Positions 45,173 through 56,164 of a stretch of 64,000 nt of DNA are shown piece by piece (positions within the stretch are counted from its first letter, which is position 1; each line of letters begins with the position of its first letter). Under the pieces are notes generated by a model. The model had not been told where the DNA came from, made no database searches, and worked only from the letters and a program-made list of their open reading frames with translations. Source of the DNA: Xanthoparmelia taractica (Eukaryota; Ascomycota; Lecanoromycetes; Lecanorales; Parmeliaceae); the NCBI GenBank assembly GCA_033085395.1, contig JANQBS010000070.1, forward strand, positions 62,001-126,000, read 5' to 3'. The position numbers and the translations under genes are program-made.

Positions 45173-45675
45173 TCGATCCAAAGCAAGAAGTTGGAGGTGC
45201 GCTAAATGATTGGCATGGGGAGGCGTTCTTCGAAGGTGGACCTGAGGGGTACTTGAAGCTCTCATGTCAGGACTTGTAAATTATCTTCGATTCTGCTTTT
45301 CCGCAGCTACAAGGGAGATCCGATTGGGCTAGCGTAGGTTTCTACTCGCCTGATCTGCCGAGTTCTTGACCAGACACTGACGCTGTGCATCTTGAGGTCA
45401 CAGCTCAATGATCTGGTCTCTGAGCAGCACAATGTTAAGTATTGATATCATGTATGTGATATGCTCTCTAACGCCTTTTCTGGCATTCTAAACTCTTCGA
45501 ATCTTCACCTTTAGCAGACCAACTAACCTAAGACTATGTCCTACGCCATCCTATGGTGATGTGCATTTCGAGAATGGAAAGACAAAGTTGGAGGCGACAA
45601 TCATACCCAGTAATGGCCTCATTGCGATGGCAACTTATACCTGAGCATAGAACACCATCTCCAAGACCGTCAAAC
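45173..45675. other. Convergent spacer
   Basis: No gene seen. It lies between the 3' ends of VMA16 and the disordered gene. Confidence 0.5.
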
Positions 45676-48657
45676 CTATAAAAAAACAGGATCAGTGCCA
45701 CTGTCTTCGCTGATCCTCATCACACTCCTGCGACCTTTCAAGAAGCTGTCAACTAGTTTATGATTGTTACCCGCCTGTACTTGGGGGGCGCTTGAACCGT
45801 TGTCAAGACTGTCCGGGTTGTGGTCCTTTTCGCCATCCGGTGGGTGGCGAGATGCTTGGTTTTCGTCCTGAGATAGTGTCTTCCCCAGAGACGTGCCGCT
45901 ACTACTCTTCAGTCGGCGAAGGCGCTCTGCCCGCTCTGGACTATACCGGACATTGGCTGTGGTAGGCGAGCTCTTTGGTTCTGTCTGCATGTTGAAAGAC
46001 GATTTTGAATTGTGCTGCCGTAGGTCGCCGGATGGTTGGTGGACAGGACTGAAGGCGCGCCTCTCATTCTCGACGTTCGCAGTCTTGCGCAAATGCTCTG
46101 AATCTTCGCTCATTGGAGCCTTTTTGTGTTGTTTGACGTTACCTGCGCTACTTGAATGGCCAATAATCCTAAGCGGTGACCTATCGCCCAATGAATGGGA
46201 CACTTTGTGATTCCAGCCTCTCGGAGGATTGGAGTTGCCGTGAATAATGGCCAGGGGTTGGTTTGGGAGAACACTGGGTGACTGAAATTTACCAATGCTG
46301 ACCTCGTCGTTGTCAGCCTGTGCGTTCTCCCTTCTGTGGCCGCTGTCCTTGACTGAAAGTGCATTAATTGTTTGACCCTGCCGCGTCTCAAAATCTTCCA
46401 GGGAAGCCACCTGTGAGGCCATAAAGTTCCTCCAATTTCCGCTTGATGCTACAGATGAGTATCTATGCGGCATAATGGCAGCATGAGGTGACTGTTTATG
46501 CTTGCCAGAATGACCTGTAATAATGATAGCAGTCCCAGCTTCACCACTGCTCTCAGATCTGGCAAGCGATATCGAGCTTCTGGCTGCCTTCGGAGTATCG
46601 CCGCCTGTAGATCTAGAATATATACTGACCGATTCAGTAATGCTGCCGTTGCGAAGCCGGCCGTTAACAGCCTTTGAAGGGCCCTCCGATCGTGGACGAT
46701 CCCCAAATATGGTATGACTTTGAGACTCGGGTTCAGACTCAATACTTGCGTGCATTGCACGTCTGTATGGACTTGGGTTGCTTCTTTCGATGCGCATGGA
46801 TGCAGGGAAGAAAGCCGATCTCACTTCTCGAAGGGGTCGTTTTGGTAGCGATATCCTATGCTCGTTCATCTCCGCAATTTGTTGCAGTGTCAGACCTTTC
46901 CGTAAGTTCGAAATGCCTTGCTGCTCGTATTCTAGATCAGGACTCAGACCTTCATGTTGGTAAAAGTTGTCGTTGAAGGATTCCATGGCCGAGGGGCTGA
47001 AGATCACGGAATCTGATACGTCTGCTCCTTGAGGGCTAGAAAGGGATTTGGATTTGGCTTTGGCGCCCTTGCGGATGCTCGATGTTCTTCTAGGAGCTCG
47101 CGTAGAGGAGGTCTTTCGGTGGCCAGAGCTGCTGTCCGTGCCTGACTCACAATTATCCAGAGCTGCCTTGCGGTTGTTCTCGTCGATCTTTTTCTGGAGC
47201 GCAGAAAAAATCCTCTTAGGGTCTATGGGACCACTTACGCGGCCGGCGCTACTCTGTCTCACTGGTTGGCGGAAGCTTGCATACCCATTGCTCGTCCCCT
47301 CGTACTGGCGAGCAGAAGATGAAGGCTGGTGTGGACCTCCGTCTTCCTTTATGATCGATAGGCGTTTTCTTTCCAACGTTTGTGGCATATGAATTGTGTT
47401 TGCAGCTGTCGAGTCCGTCCAACTAGTGACCCTTGATTTGCCATTGCTTTCATCGTCATCGCTATGGGTACTTCTTATGCTGCCTGGGCGAGCACTTTTC
47501 TGGCCGCAGCTTGGTGCAGTATACGTTACTGATTCTCGAGAGCTCACGCGAAGAAGAAGCTCGGCATCGGGCTCAGGTACCGGCGGATAACGCTGCTCTT
47601 TGCCATCCGAAGTCATGATGTAGTCTCCATAGTGAGGGTGGCTTGCCTTGATCTGTTGCACGGGAATTGTACTGTCAGTGTCTGAAGAACGCTTGAATAC
47701 CCGCTTGATCTTCTTTTTGATTGTCTGCGACAGGCTCCTGGCTCTGTGGCCAAGGTCTCTGGTTGTTGGTGGTTCCACAGATGCCAACGGAGACGCTATT
47801 GCGCTACCGTAGCTGTTAGTGCTACTTGTACGAACAGTCCTACGGAACGCTTTTTGAGATTTACGGCGATTGCCCAGGCCAAGGAACGACGGCTGCTCTT
47901 TCAACCTCTGTTGTTCTAGTTGACGGAGATACTGATCTCGTGCAAGTTGGACAGCTGCATCAGTTGTTACGTATTGTCGATTGCTGGTTGATATCCGATC
48001 TGTGACGCCACGTAAAAATGAGTACGACTTTCGGAGGCGAGGATCTTCGTGGTAAGCGTCGGAGGATTGCAGCGATTGTCGGTGAAAGTGACGCCTGCTA
48101 TTGGGTACACCATCACTGAAGACCGCAGATGGAGCCTTGCCGGGGCTGGACATGGACTTCGCTTTCCGGAGCCTACGATACGATGAGGGGACCGACGCAA
48201 TGTCGCTTTCGCCGAATTCTCCAACTGGCTGAGCCAACGCGGCAATTGCTTTTTCAGTGGAAGACATGGAGGCCTCGATATTGAAAGATTGGGAATCCAA
48301 CTGGCTTTCGTGAGGTTGTTGGCTGGTCCGGTAGCCAGAGGCCTCTCTCCGAGTGATAGAGCAATTCCGTGATGGTACGGCTTTTGGTCCTGTGAAACGG
48401 ACACTCTGTCTCCTTCCAAGTTTCGGCTCGCCACCAAGGTTCGCTGCGGGTGTGGTGTCTTGTCCATCAGAGTGTGTCTTGGCCATCGCACGCTCATTTG
48501 CGCGTTCGAAGGCAAGGTTGGCAGCAGTGACAGCTTGCTGATGCGTAGTCTTGGTATCACTTGTGCTCGGCGCCATGGGAATTAGCGATTGAGGCCTGAC
48601 CGATGGGGTCGATTTGGTTCGTCGAGGCCCTCGCGAAGCGCTGCCGCGTGAGAGCAT
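45676..48657 (-). CDS. Large disordered Ser/Arg-rich fungal protein
   Basis: Single uninterrupted frame of 993 aa from an ATG. Ser, Arg, Lys and Thr dominate. Recognisable local features are an N-terminal helix-like block HQQAVTAANLAFERANERA, a GRRQSVRFTGPK patch, a coiled-coil-like stretch AVQLARDQYLRQLEQQRLKE, a strongly basic KKKIKRVFKRSS segment and many SxS and RRxS phospho-site-like motifs. No enzymatic domain. The sequence resembles uncharacterised fungal scaffold-type proteins. Its clean 3-kb frame across low-complexity sequence supports a real gene. I cannot assign a function. Confidence 0.85.
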   Translation of the reverse strand: MLSRGSASRGPRRTKSTPSVRPQSLIPMAPSTSDTKTTHQQAVTAANLAFERANERAMAKTHSDGQDTTPAANLGGEPKLGRRQSVRFTGPKAVPSRNCSITRREASGYRTSQQPHESQLDSQSFNIEASMSSTEKAIAALAQPVGEFGESDIASVPSSYRRLRKAKSMSSPGKAPSAVFSDGVPNSRRHFHRQSLQSSDAYHEDPRLRKSYSFLRGVTDRISTSNRQYVTTDAAVQLARDQYLRQLEQQRLKEQPSFLGLGNRRKSQKAFRRTVRTSSTNSYGSAIASPLASVEPPTTRDLGHRARSLSQTIKKKIKRVFKRSSDTDSTIPVQQIKASHPHYGDYIMTSDGKEQRYPPVPEPDAELLLRVSSRESVTYTAPSCGQKSARPGSIRSTHSDDDESNGKSRVTSWTDSTAANTIHMPQTLERKRLSIIKEDGGPHQPSSSARQYEGTSNGYASFRQPVRQSSAGRVSGPIDPKRIFSALQKKIDENNRKAALDNCESGTDSSSGHRKTSSTRAPRRTSSIRKGAKAKSKSLSSPQGADVSDSVIFSPSAMESFNDNFYQHEGLSPDLEYEQQGISNLRKGLTLQQIAEMNEHRISLPKRPLREVRSAFFPASMRIERSNPSPYRRAMHASIESEPESQSHTIFGDRPRSEGPSKAVNGRLRNGSITESVSIYSRSTGGDTPKAARSSISLARSESSGEAGTAIIITGHSGKHKQSPHAAIMPHRYSSVASSGNWRNFMASQVASLEDFETRQGQTINALSVKDSGHRRENAQADNDEVSIGKFQSPSVLPNQPLAIIHGNSNPPRGWNHKVSHSLGDRSPLRIIGHSSSAGNVKQHKKAPMSEDSEHLRKTANVENERRAFSPVHQPSGDLRQHNSKSSFNMQTEPKSSPTTANVRYSPERAERLRRLKSSSGTSLGKTLSQDENQASRHPPDGEKDHNPDSLDNGSSAPQVQAGNNHKLVDSFLKGRRSVMRISEDSGTDPVFL

Positions 48658-49457
48658 ATTGGGTCAGATCTTGTGGGAGACAGCAGGGGCCCGATTTGAG
48701 CCAGTAGGTGAGTGATGAATGCTAAATGAGTTAATGTATCCAAAAAGGATGCCAGTGAGAGAGCACAATGAGGAGAAAAAGAAACGCAAGGAGAGAAAGA
48801 GGTCTGAGAGCGCCGTCTACCTGCTAAAGAACATGCTTTCGGACGCTCCTACCTTGACCCAAGCATAAAGCCAGAGACGCAGATCGAAGCCTTTTGAGGT
48901 ATCACACAGACTTTGCATGATTTGAAAGTGGTCAAGCTTTGTCTAACGTTAAAGTTGGATATTTATCACAGCTATTTCCCGGGGCAGGTCATCGAAGTAG
49001 CTTCTGCAGGGGGTTTGAATGGACAGCAATGCAAATTTGGAATCTAAAGAAGGCGCAAGTTTGGGCAGCAATGAGTGTTATCTGGGGATTAAGAATCTGT
49101 ATCTCAGTGACCCCATCTTTGACCATATCGATATGTTGCCCGTTCATTAGCTGTGCACATGAGCTTCGCCTACGGAAGAATACTCAAGATCTAAGTTGTG
49201 GTCATTGTTGAAGTTGCCGCCGGCATGGGTGGAGAATAATTGGTGTCTTTGCTCCTACCAGCACACAATATCTACCTCCGACGACCATACTAGAGAGAAC
49301 AAGGCGGATATGGCCACTTTCTGACTCTGAAGAATCCTCCATTGACACAAAGAGGTCTATCCGTATTGTCAAACAAGAAGGAAAGGGAATGTGGGATCAT
49401 GAATCCCACTTCTTCTTTCTCGAATGCACCTTCTTGATTTTCGCTCCTTGTGGCCCC
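48658..49457. other. Intergenic 0.8 kb
   Basis: Upstream region of the disordered gene and 3' region of the helicase. Short frames only; nothing recognised. Confidence 0.5.
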
Positions 49458-52400
49458 TTAGGAGTCTAGTAGACTGGGCTCCTCTTTTTTACGGGTACTA
49501 GCATCCTGGATCCTCGAAGCTTTATATGTCCCCTTCCACACACCACGATCTCCACCCTTTCCATTTGGCATCGTGCGAACAAGCGTCATCTTCCCTATTC
49601 CGTCGATCAGAACATCATCTCCTGGATCACCGAAAAGGGCGGCATAATTATCCTCGTCTAGCTGTCTGCCACGGGCCTCAGCAGCCTCTCGTTCCATTAA
49701 CGTGACAAGGTTCTCATCAAATTGGAGGTGCCCGCCTGCAGCGAAGTCGCGGAAAGGTTGTGTGTCCTGAGGGATGTCGCGCTGCGGCGAGCCAGAATGT
49801 CGAAGAGAATGGCGAAGCGTCCTCTTCTTCTCAGGAGATCTGTCAAATAGCATCGCGTAATTGGCGGCTTCTGCTTGAGGATCATGGGGACAAGTCTTTC
49901 TTCCTGAAGATGCAGTCGCAGCCTCAGCATGATTGGCCGACTGAAACTCTTTTTCGCAGGCGCAGCCGGACTTGCAGGGGAGATGACATAGTTCCATGCA
50001 AGGATGACCGCAGTTGAGCCGCCGATTACAGCGATTTTTGCAATTTACCACGTCGTGATGAAAGCTGTGAGCACTGTTTAGGTCGAGTTGTGGTCTGCCT
50101 AGGGTGTGACTCACGGGTGGCAACTCAATATACATAAATGCCCGCATGACATTTCCTCTCGGCAAGGCCTAGCACAACCTCCGTCCAGACTATCGAAATC
50201 TTCTGGCTCTGTTTGAAAGATTAGCCCATGAAAGACGGTAACTGACAAAGCCTGGAGACCATAAATATCACCTTTGATAAAAGTCTTCTCGTTATGCTTC
50301 TCGCATGTCAAATGCAAATAGAAACCAATACGACACGGGTCTTTCGCCATAGCTTGAATGATATGCCACCACAGCATGCTAGATTTGCAGAGATTCGGCG
50401 CGTCGCCAAAAATGTAGAAGCCACGCCGAGCTCGAGACAAAGCAACGCAAACACGGTTCTCGACCCCTAGAAAACCAATGTTGCCACGAGCATTGCTTCT
50501 AACAAGAGATAAGAGAACCACCTCATTCTCTTCGCCCTGATACGAGTCTACCGTGACGAGGTTGAATCTTGCACCTTGCAGCTGCCGGTGTTCACGTAGT
50601 TTTCTCATAATCAATTTTCGCTGTCCGTTGTAGAAAGTCAGAACCGTGATCTCCCCCGGGGTCATGCCGTTGAGGACGAGATACCCGAAAAATTTCACCA
50701 CCATTTCCGCCTCTTTATGGTTTATCTTAGACATCTGGATGTCCATAGTCTCTCGACCTTGGTGTGTGAAAAAGTAGGAATTCACACCACCCATGCCAGG
50801 AATAGGTATCCGGTCGAGGACAGACGGATGGTCTTCTAGCTCTTCATATATGGGCTTTAGCGCGCGTCGGATTTCAGGTATCATACGGCGCTGACGCTTT
50901 AGCTGTGAGAATTCGACTTTGTTTCGAACCAGGCGCTCAAACATGGATACACCAAGATCTAGCCCATAGTTTCATCATCAGCATGAGCAGATCAAGCCAG
51001 TCTTTTGAGCACGAAACGTTTTCCGGCTGAAACACTTTCGGGACATTTACAAGACCCCAAGATTGAATTCGAGATCCGGAGGCACGAAGCTTGGAAAACA
51101 CTTACAATATGGTTTGCCTGCGAGCTCTTGGTCGTTACAATGGCCCCTCAGCTGCTGGTGATCACCGACTAGGATAAGATGCTCCAAGCTATTGAAGCAT
51201 GCAACTGACACGAAAGCCTCGAGTGTCTCGGCGGCTTCTTCGATCAGAACAACTCTGGGCTTGACGCTCTGAATCAGACCGCGATACTTGCTTAAGCCTG
51301 TGGTGGTCATACCAATGACTTTGGTTTGTTTCAAGTAGTTGTAGTCCAGTTCCCATAGGCCAATTTTGGCGTCCCGTGATGCTGCTTCGTACTGTTGTGC
51401 TAGCTCCCGAAACCTTTTCGTGATTGCGGCTTTCAAAGCCTGCTGCATGTGTCTATACACGGGTCCACGATGTTCCGAAGGAATTTTCCACAGATTACGC
51501 TTCTTCATCTCAGACCGGACCGTCTCGTCTGTTACTCCAGTGCTCTGGCGGCCTGTGAAAGGTTCGTTGAATAGCATACGAAATCCTCTCAAGGATTCGC
51601 GGTCCTCATCATCGACTAGCTTACTTTCGGCTTCGATTTCCTTGAGTTGTTCGTACTCCAGATCGGCCTCCTCGACTTCAATGCCGAAATCCTCTGGCAT
51701 TGTGTGATATTTGGCTTCTGTACGCTCATCACCCAGCCAAGCAGCAATATCTCCGAGTGCGCCGTCTTCAGCATCTGCCCTGATCCATTCCTTAGCACCC
51801 TTGACAAGTGAGTCATATTGATCGTATGAGATAACGTTGTAATGCTCGAATGATCTTGAATTCAACAATTCTTTGCCCTGTGTGAGAGGTGCTAATAGAA
51901 GTGTCATCTCCTTTGTCAGTTGCTTCAGTCTCGCTAGAGCTGGGTTCCTTAGTCCCCCTATTGGATTGCTGTGTTTAACGGCATCTTTGATCTCGAAAAG
52001 CGTCCGTGGCTTGATAACTTCGATATCGTTCGTCCATGCACCTAGGCGGATGAAATCAGGCTCAAATTTGGCGACGTGTCGAAGTAATTGGTCCAAAGCA
52101 TGGTTGGTATGAGCAGAGATAATGATGGGAGGATCTTCCGCACCCAGACTTTCTAACAACAGGCGGAGAGCAATCACAGAGACGTAGGTTTTCCCTGTCC
52201 CGGGCGGACCTTGTACCATTGCAAGCCGCTTTGCAAGGATACGTCTTAGTGCATCCATCTGCGATGTGTCCAGATCACTGGACAATGTGGCTGGCCATTC
52301 CTCGAGAATGTTAGCATTAAGTACTTCATCACCTGCTGTTGGGAACAGGCTTGATAAATTCATGAGAGGCTGTTTCTCGATGTACTGCGGAGGACGAATG

Positions 52401-53371
52401 TCACGGTATATGTCAACGATGTGCTCTGAGAGAGGGAAGCTGAATTGGTGTCAGCAGCTTAGCAGACATTCAAGGCCAGCTTTTCTTACGTTTCTCTAGA
52501 CAGCATCTGTAGTTCACGGAGAGTATGACGGCTTCCTTCGTAGAAGCCATTGCGAGACTCAACCATGATCCATTCTTGCTGAGGGTCGATCTCCAGTTCA
52601 TTGGCGCCACCGAAGAATATGTCGATCTGTGGTGGGTTCTGCTCGAGTCCAGCCAGAGGCCTAGCTGCGACTATGGCTACGCGGCAGATAGATGCAAACA
52701 TGTCTTTTGCTGGACTTAGTGCTAATATTGCACCTGTAAGTAACCGTTTTGACTGCTCCCAATTGACTTTCTTCCCTATCCGTCTCAAAGAGAAGGTGAC
52801 ACGGGCTGCAATCCCGGCATTTGCAAATGTCAGACCAATGATAAAGACCTAGCCATATTGAGCAGATGCCACAAGATATGCAAACACTTCGAGATACCTT
52901 CTCGTAGATATAGGCACCATTGTCCGAATCTTTCTCCAGGAGCTGGGGGTAATATTGAATCTCAGAGACCACATCGCGCAGCGGAGCCACGGCATCCTCT
53001 CTGAGTAGCCTATAGTGGCTTTCCAAATACTCTTCCTTCGAAGTATGTGGCCCAACCACAGTATTTTCTTTTAATTCCAGCGGGGTATCGTGCTCTGTAC
53101 GGCCTTCATCGAACACCTCACTGGAAGTTGGAATTTCACGTAAGCCAGTCCAATGCGACCGATCGGCAGGCTGACCAGCGGTTTTGGCGTACTCTCTGAT
53201 GCTCATGTTTAGGGTTACGGAGGGTCTTGCAGTGAGAGCACGAGGCATCTGGGAGTCACGAAGTGCTTTTCCACCACCGAAGCGTTCATTCAGATTCTCG
53301 TTCATATCTGATATTGATTCAAGATTAGCTGGCGCCTCGACGCAGCGTGAGAAGAGAAATAAGTCCTCCAT
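49458..53371 (-). CDS. ZNFX1-type SF1 helicase with NFX1-like zinc fingers
   Basis: Six exons, 52898-53371, 52490-52848, 51106-52439, 50272-50958, 50115-50208 and 49458-50064, give about 1184 aa from ATG 53371. The N-terminal region carries FGGGKALRDSQMPRALTARP. The UPF1-like helicase core follows: VQGPPGTGKTYVS (Walker A), HTNHALDQLL (Ia), VVLIEEAAETLE (II, DEAA-type variant), LVGDHQQLRG (III), VDSYQGEENEVVLLSLVRSN (V) and NRVCVALSRARRGFYIFG (VI). The C-terminus has Cys/His clusters (GGCARPCREEMSCGH, CGHPCMELCHLPCKSGC) like NFX1-type zinc fingers, then an acidic/basic tail. Fungal relatives act with RNA-dependent RNA polymerases in small-RNA and heterochromatin pathways. The 63-bp intron at 50209-50271 keeps the frame open either way but fits the family when removed. 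An alternative start is the Met at 53305, and a longer gene joining the SH3 exons cannot be excluded. Confidence 0.88.
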
Positions 53372-53442
53372 GACAGAGATTGTGCTCAACGAGAGGGTGA
53401 TTCGTAGGGTGAGATGCAGAGAAAAGGACCGAGCCAGAGAGT

Positions 53443-54166
53443 CTAGAGGGCCAACCGTGATGCCAGAGAGAATATGAAATCGAATGAAGAATCAAAATTG
53501 GAATACATACTCTGATCCTCATGGCGAAGGCGACTACCAGAGTCAATTCGGCGATAGTCGTCCTCAGGGGCTGAAGCATTACTTGTCATGCTGCTTCCCT
53601 TGAATGCATGCTGAGCTGAAGAATTCCCTCGAAGATGGTTCCGGTTGCCTCTGACATTGGGTTTTGCAATGCCTGTCCGGTTGAGATTCTCTTTCACACT
53701 AGTTCGCGATGCATTTGGCGCAGCTTTTTGAGTACCGTCAGCAAGGACAACAGTACGGTCCCCAGATGAAGATCAGCAAACCTTGGGCAGCTGAGGCAAC
53801 TTGGCTATAGCTAGGTTGAGACATCACCTTAGTGAGATAAGAGCTAGGTGTAAAGCCTTTTGCGGAACCGTCTTTCTTCTGGCAGTACCACCAGCCTGGC
53901 TCGAGTGTTAGCAGAATGCTGTTTGAGCAATACACATTGGAGGACGAGTAAAGGCTACGAAGATTACCATTGTTCATTTCTTCAATGACGTCTAGAACAT
54001 CACCATTGCGTATAGAGAGTTCATTCTGGCTCTGACCGACGAAGTCATGCAACGCCAGGTAGAGGTTTCGCCGGTTAGTTGAGGTTGGGACACGTGGGGT
54101 TGGGCTGCTTTCTGCATCATCGACTTCGCGGCTTGATGGCTGATTAGTATTGCTGGCCATGTCCAT
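53443..54166 (-). CDS. Small SH3-domain protein
   Basis: Three exons, 53968-54166, 53782-53895 and 53443-53723 (introns of 72 and 58 bp), give 197 aa. Splicing completes an SH3 domain: LYLALHDFVGQSQNELSIRN, GDVLDVIEEMNNG-WWYCQKKDG, KGFTPSSYL, with the ALYDF-type motif (here ALHDF), the WW pair and the SxxY end all present. The remaining about 85 residues are basic and disordered (GNRNHLRGNSSAQHAF). The stop lies 71 bp upstream of the helicase ATG on the same strand. A GTATGT donor before the stop (at about 53,513) could instead splice to an acceptor at 53,309 and fuse this SH3 to the helicase in frame. I favour a separate gene because that intron would be about 200 bp, longer than its neighbours. 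Confidence 0.7.
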
Positions 54167-56164
54167 GACATAAGGTAGGAAAACGCGAGGAGCTATGTCG
54201 AAGATGATGGGAATCTGTTAAGAAGGCAGGTTCGGTAACAAGGGGAACTCTGGAGATGCAGAACCTTCTATAGGAAAAGCTGCAGATCTGACAGAAGACG
54301 TTGCTGGAATTTGCTACAAGTTGCAGTGTTGATGAATGAAATTCTTAAAGTGTGATCAAAGAAGCTCAGCCTTACGGGCCTCTCAGTTTTTCATCACTTG
54401 GTGTAAACATTCGCTTACAGCAGCGTGGTTGAAGAAGACTTCCTCCCTTTCGCGCTCCTCAATCTCTTCCTTCTTCTTCCACAGACAACCAATAACGGAG
54501 AGTGATTGCGACCGTTCACAGAGATATTAGCAGAGCACTCTAATCTTCTCCATAGCATACAGGAAATACGTCAGTAGGATCAGGTTATAGCATAGCGCTT
54601 TACCTTTTCCTCACTCAACAGCCCTGGAATTGAGAGTGGTCTCAGCATAGCGATTTACCCACCACCACCATCACCATCCGTCACCATCACCACTATCATC
54701 ACCACTACCAACACTGCCCCCGGATGGCTGAAGCTAAGGTCGTTCGTAAGCAGCTGTATAGCGGTAAGGGCACGCTGTACGTCAGGACATTGAGGACTGA
54801 GGAATGGACAAAGTTGCCTCATATCGAAGGCAGCGATACGAGTTCTTTCCAGAACATCATATGGCCCGCTATCCATCCGGGCATGATATCAGCCATTCAG
54901 CGAACTGAGAAGCCTAGCATTGTTGACGGTCATCTTGCAAGCCCGATATACATGTGGAAGGCCACGTTTAATGTTGCGGAGCCTTACGATCTCCGGCTTT
55001 AGGAGTACGATTTCGGTCATTCGAAGGACGGCAAACCCCACAGAATCCGTATCGAGATACTCGTGGTCTGCTAGAGTCGGCCGATTGGTCAGGGACCAGT
55101 AAATGCAGGAGGGGTATAAGCAGAAAAGGAAATGACTGATGCTACCGAGAAATCTGAGTCAATTAAGTGCAGCGTCGCTATAGCAAAGCTCTCCGACCAA
55201 TGGACTTCTTGGGACTGGGAAATTAAGCTAACCTTCACTCGATCAACGAATATCAGCGAAAGGCTGGGAAAAACAAGCCTCAACATCGAACAGAGCCCGT
55301 TCCAGTGATGTGTTTATGGACTTGGAACGCGCCTTTGGCCTTCTTATGTGGAGTTGAGTGGTAAGCTCGGAATCGGGGAACTCTCACGCTCGCAGCGCAG
55401 GAGTTAGAGAAGATCGTCTCGAATCTCGGTACCCCCTACGCGGAGTTCGAAAAGAAAGACCGATGGCTGGATTTCGATCAAGACGTAAGTTTCTAATCTT
55501 GAGATCGGGAGCAACAACTCATCCTTCTGCAAGAAAACCTCAACATTCAAGGTTCTTCGGTGTCGGTTTCGGAAGACGAATCGCTGAAACGCGCAGCCCG
55601 TGCAGGCACACCTGTGGCCGATCTATCAAATCCGAAGCCATGGGTGGAAGGTGCCGATATCTCTTTATCATTGAGGGAGGGGAAGAGAGGAGGGCGACGA
55701 AGGACGCGTAGGAGTGTTAGGCCTCAGAAGGAGATGGAGTTGGCAAGTGAACCGCAGTTGGAAAAGGAGTCAGCCATGGCTGAATTTGATATTGGCCTTT
55801 CGCGGAAGGAAGAAAGGTGGTGGAGGATAGAGCCGAGGATTGGCAGAGCGGAGAAGGCAGAGGAGAATCTGTAGCGTCTTTCTTTCGTACTACATACCAG
55901 CACTTCATTGTCTTGTCAAAACTGTAAGCTGAAATGTATCTAGGAGGGGTGGGTCGTCTTCTCGGGAGCTTACGTACTCGTACCTTATTCTAGTCAAGAT
56001 GCATCTTCAGCAACGTGATCGCGATTTCCCTATGTGTTATCACTTGAATCAACGCCCATGATAAATTCCCTTGAAGATTGCATTCCCGCAATGAAAAGAT
56101 TGTACATTATACTGTCACCACTGTTCCGAGGGTGAGAACAAATCAACTGCAGCGCATCAATAGA
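54167..56164. other. 2-kb interval with coding-like fragments
   Basis: Fragments on both strands look protein-like but do not assemble. Plus strand: 54724-55002, starting MAEAKVVRKQLYSGKG, continues past a stop into YDFGHSKDGKPHRIRIEILV. A run ending in TPYAEFEKKDRWLDFDQD at about 55,485 meets a GTAAGT, but the next plausible exon (SVSEDESLKRAARAGTP..., to 55874) is in another phase. Minus strand: an overlapping stretch near 54,890-55,150 reads DHEYLDTDSVGF and RMTEIVLLKPEIVRL. It may hold a degraded gene. The final 300 bp is the DOA1 promoter region. Confidence 0.35.
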
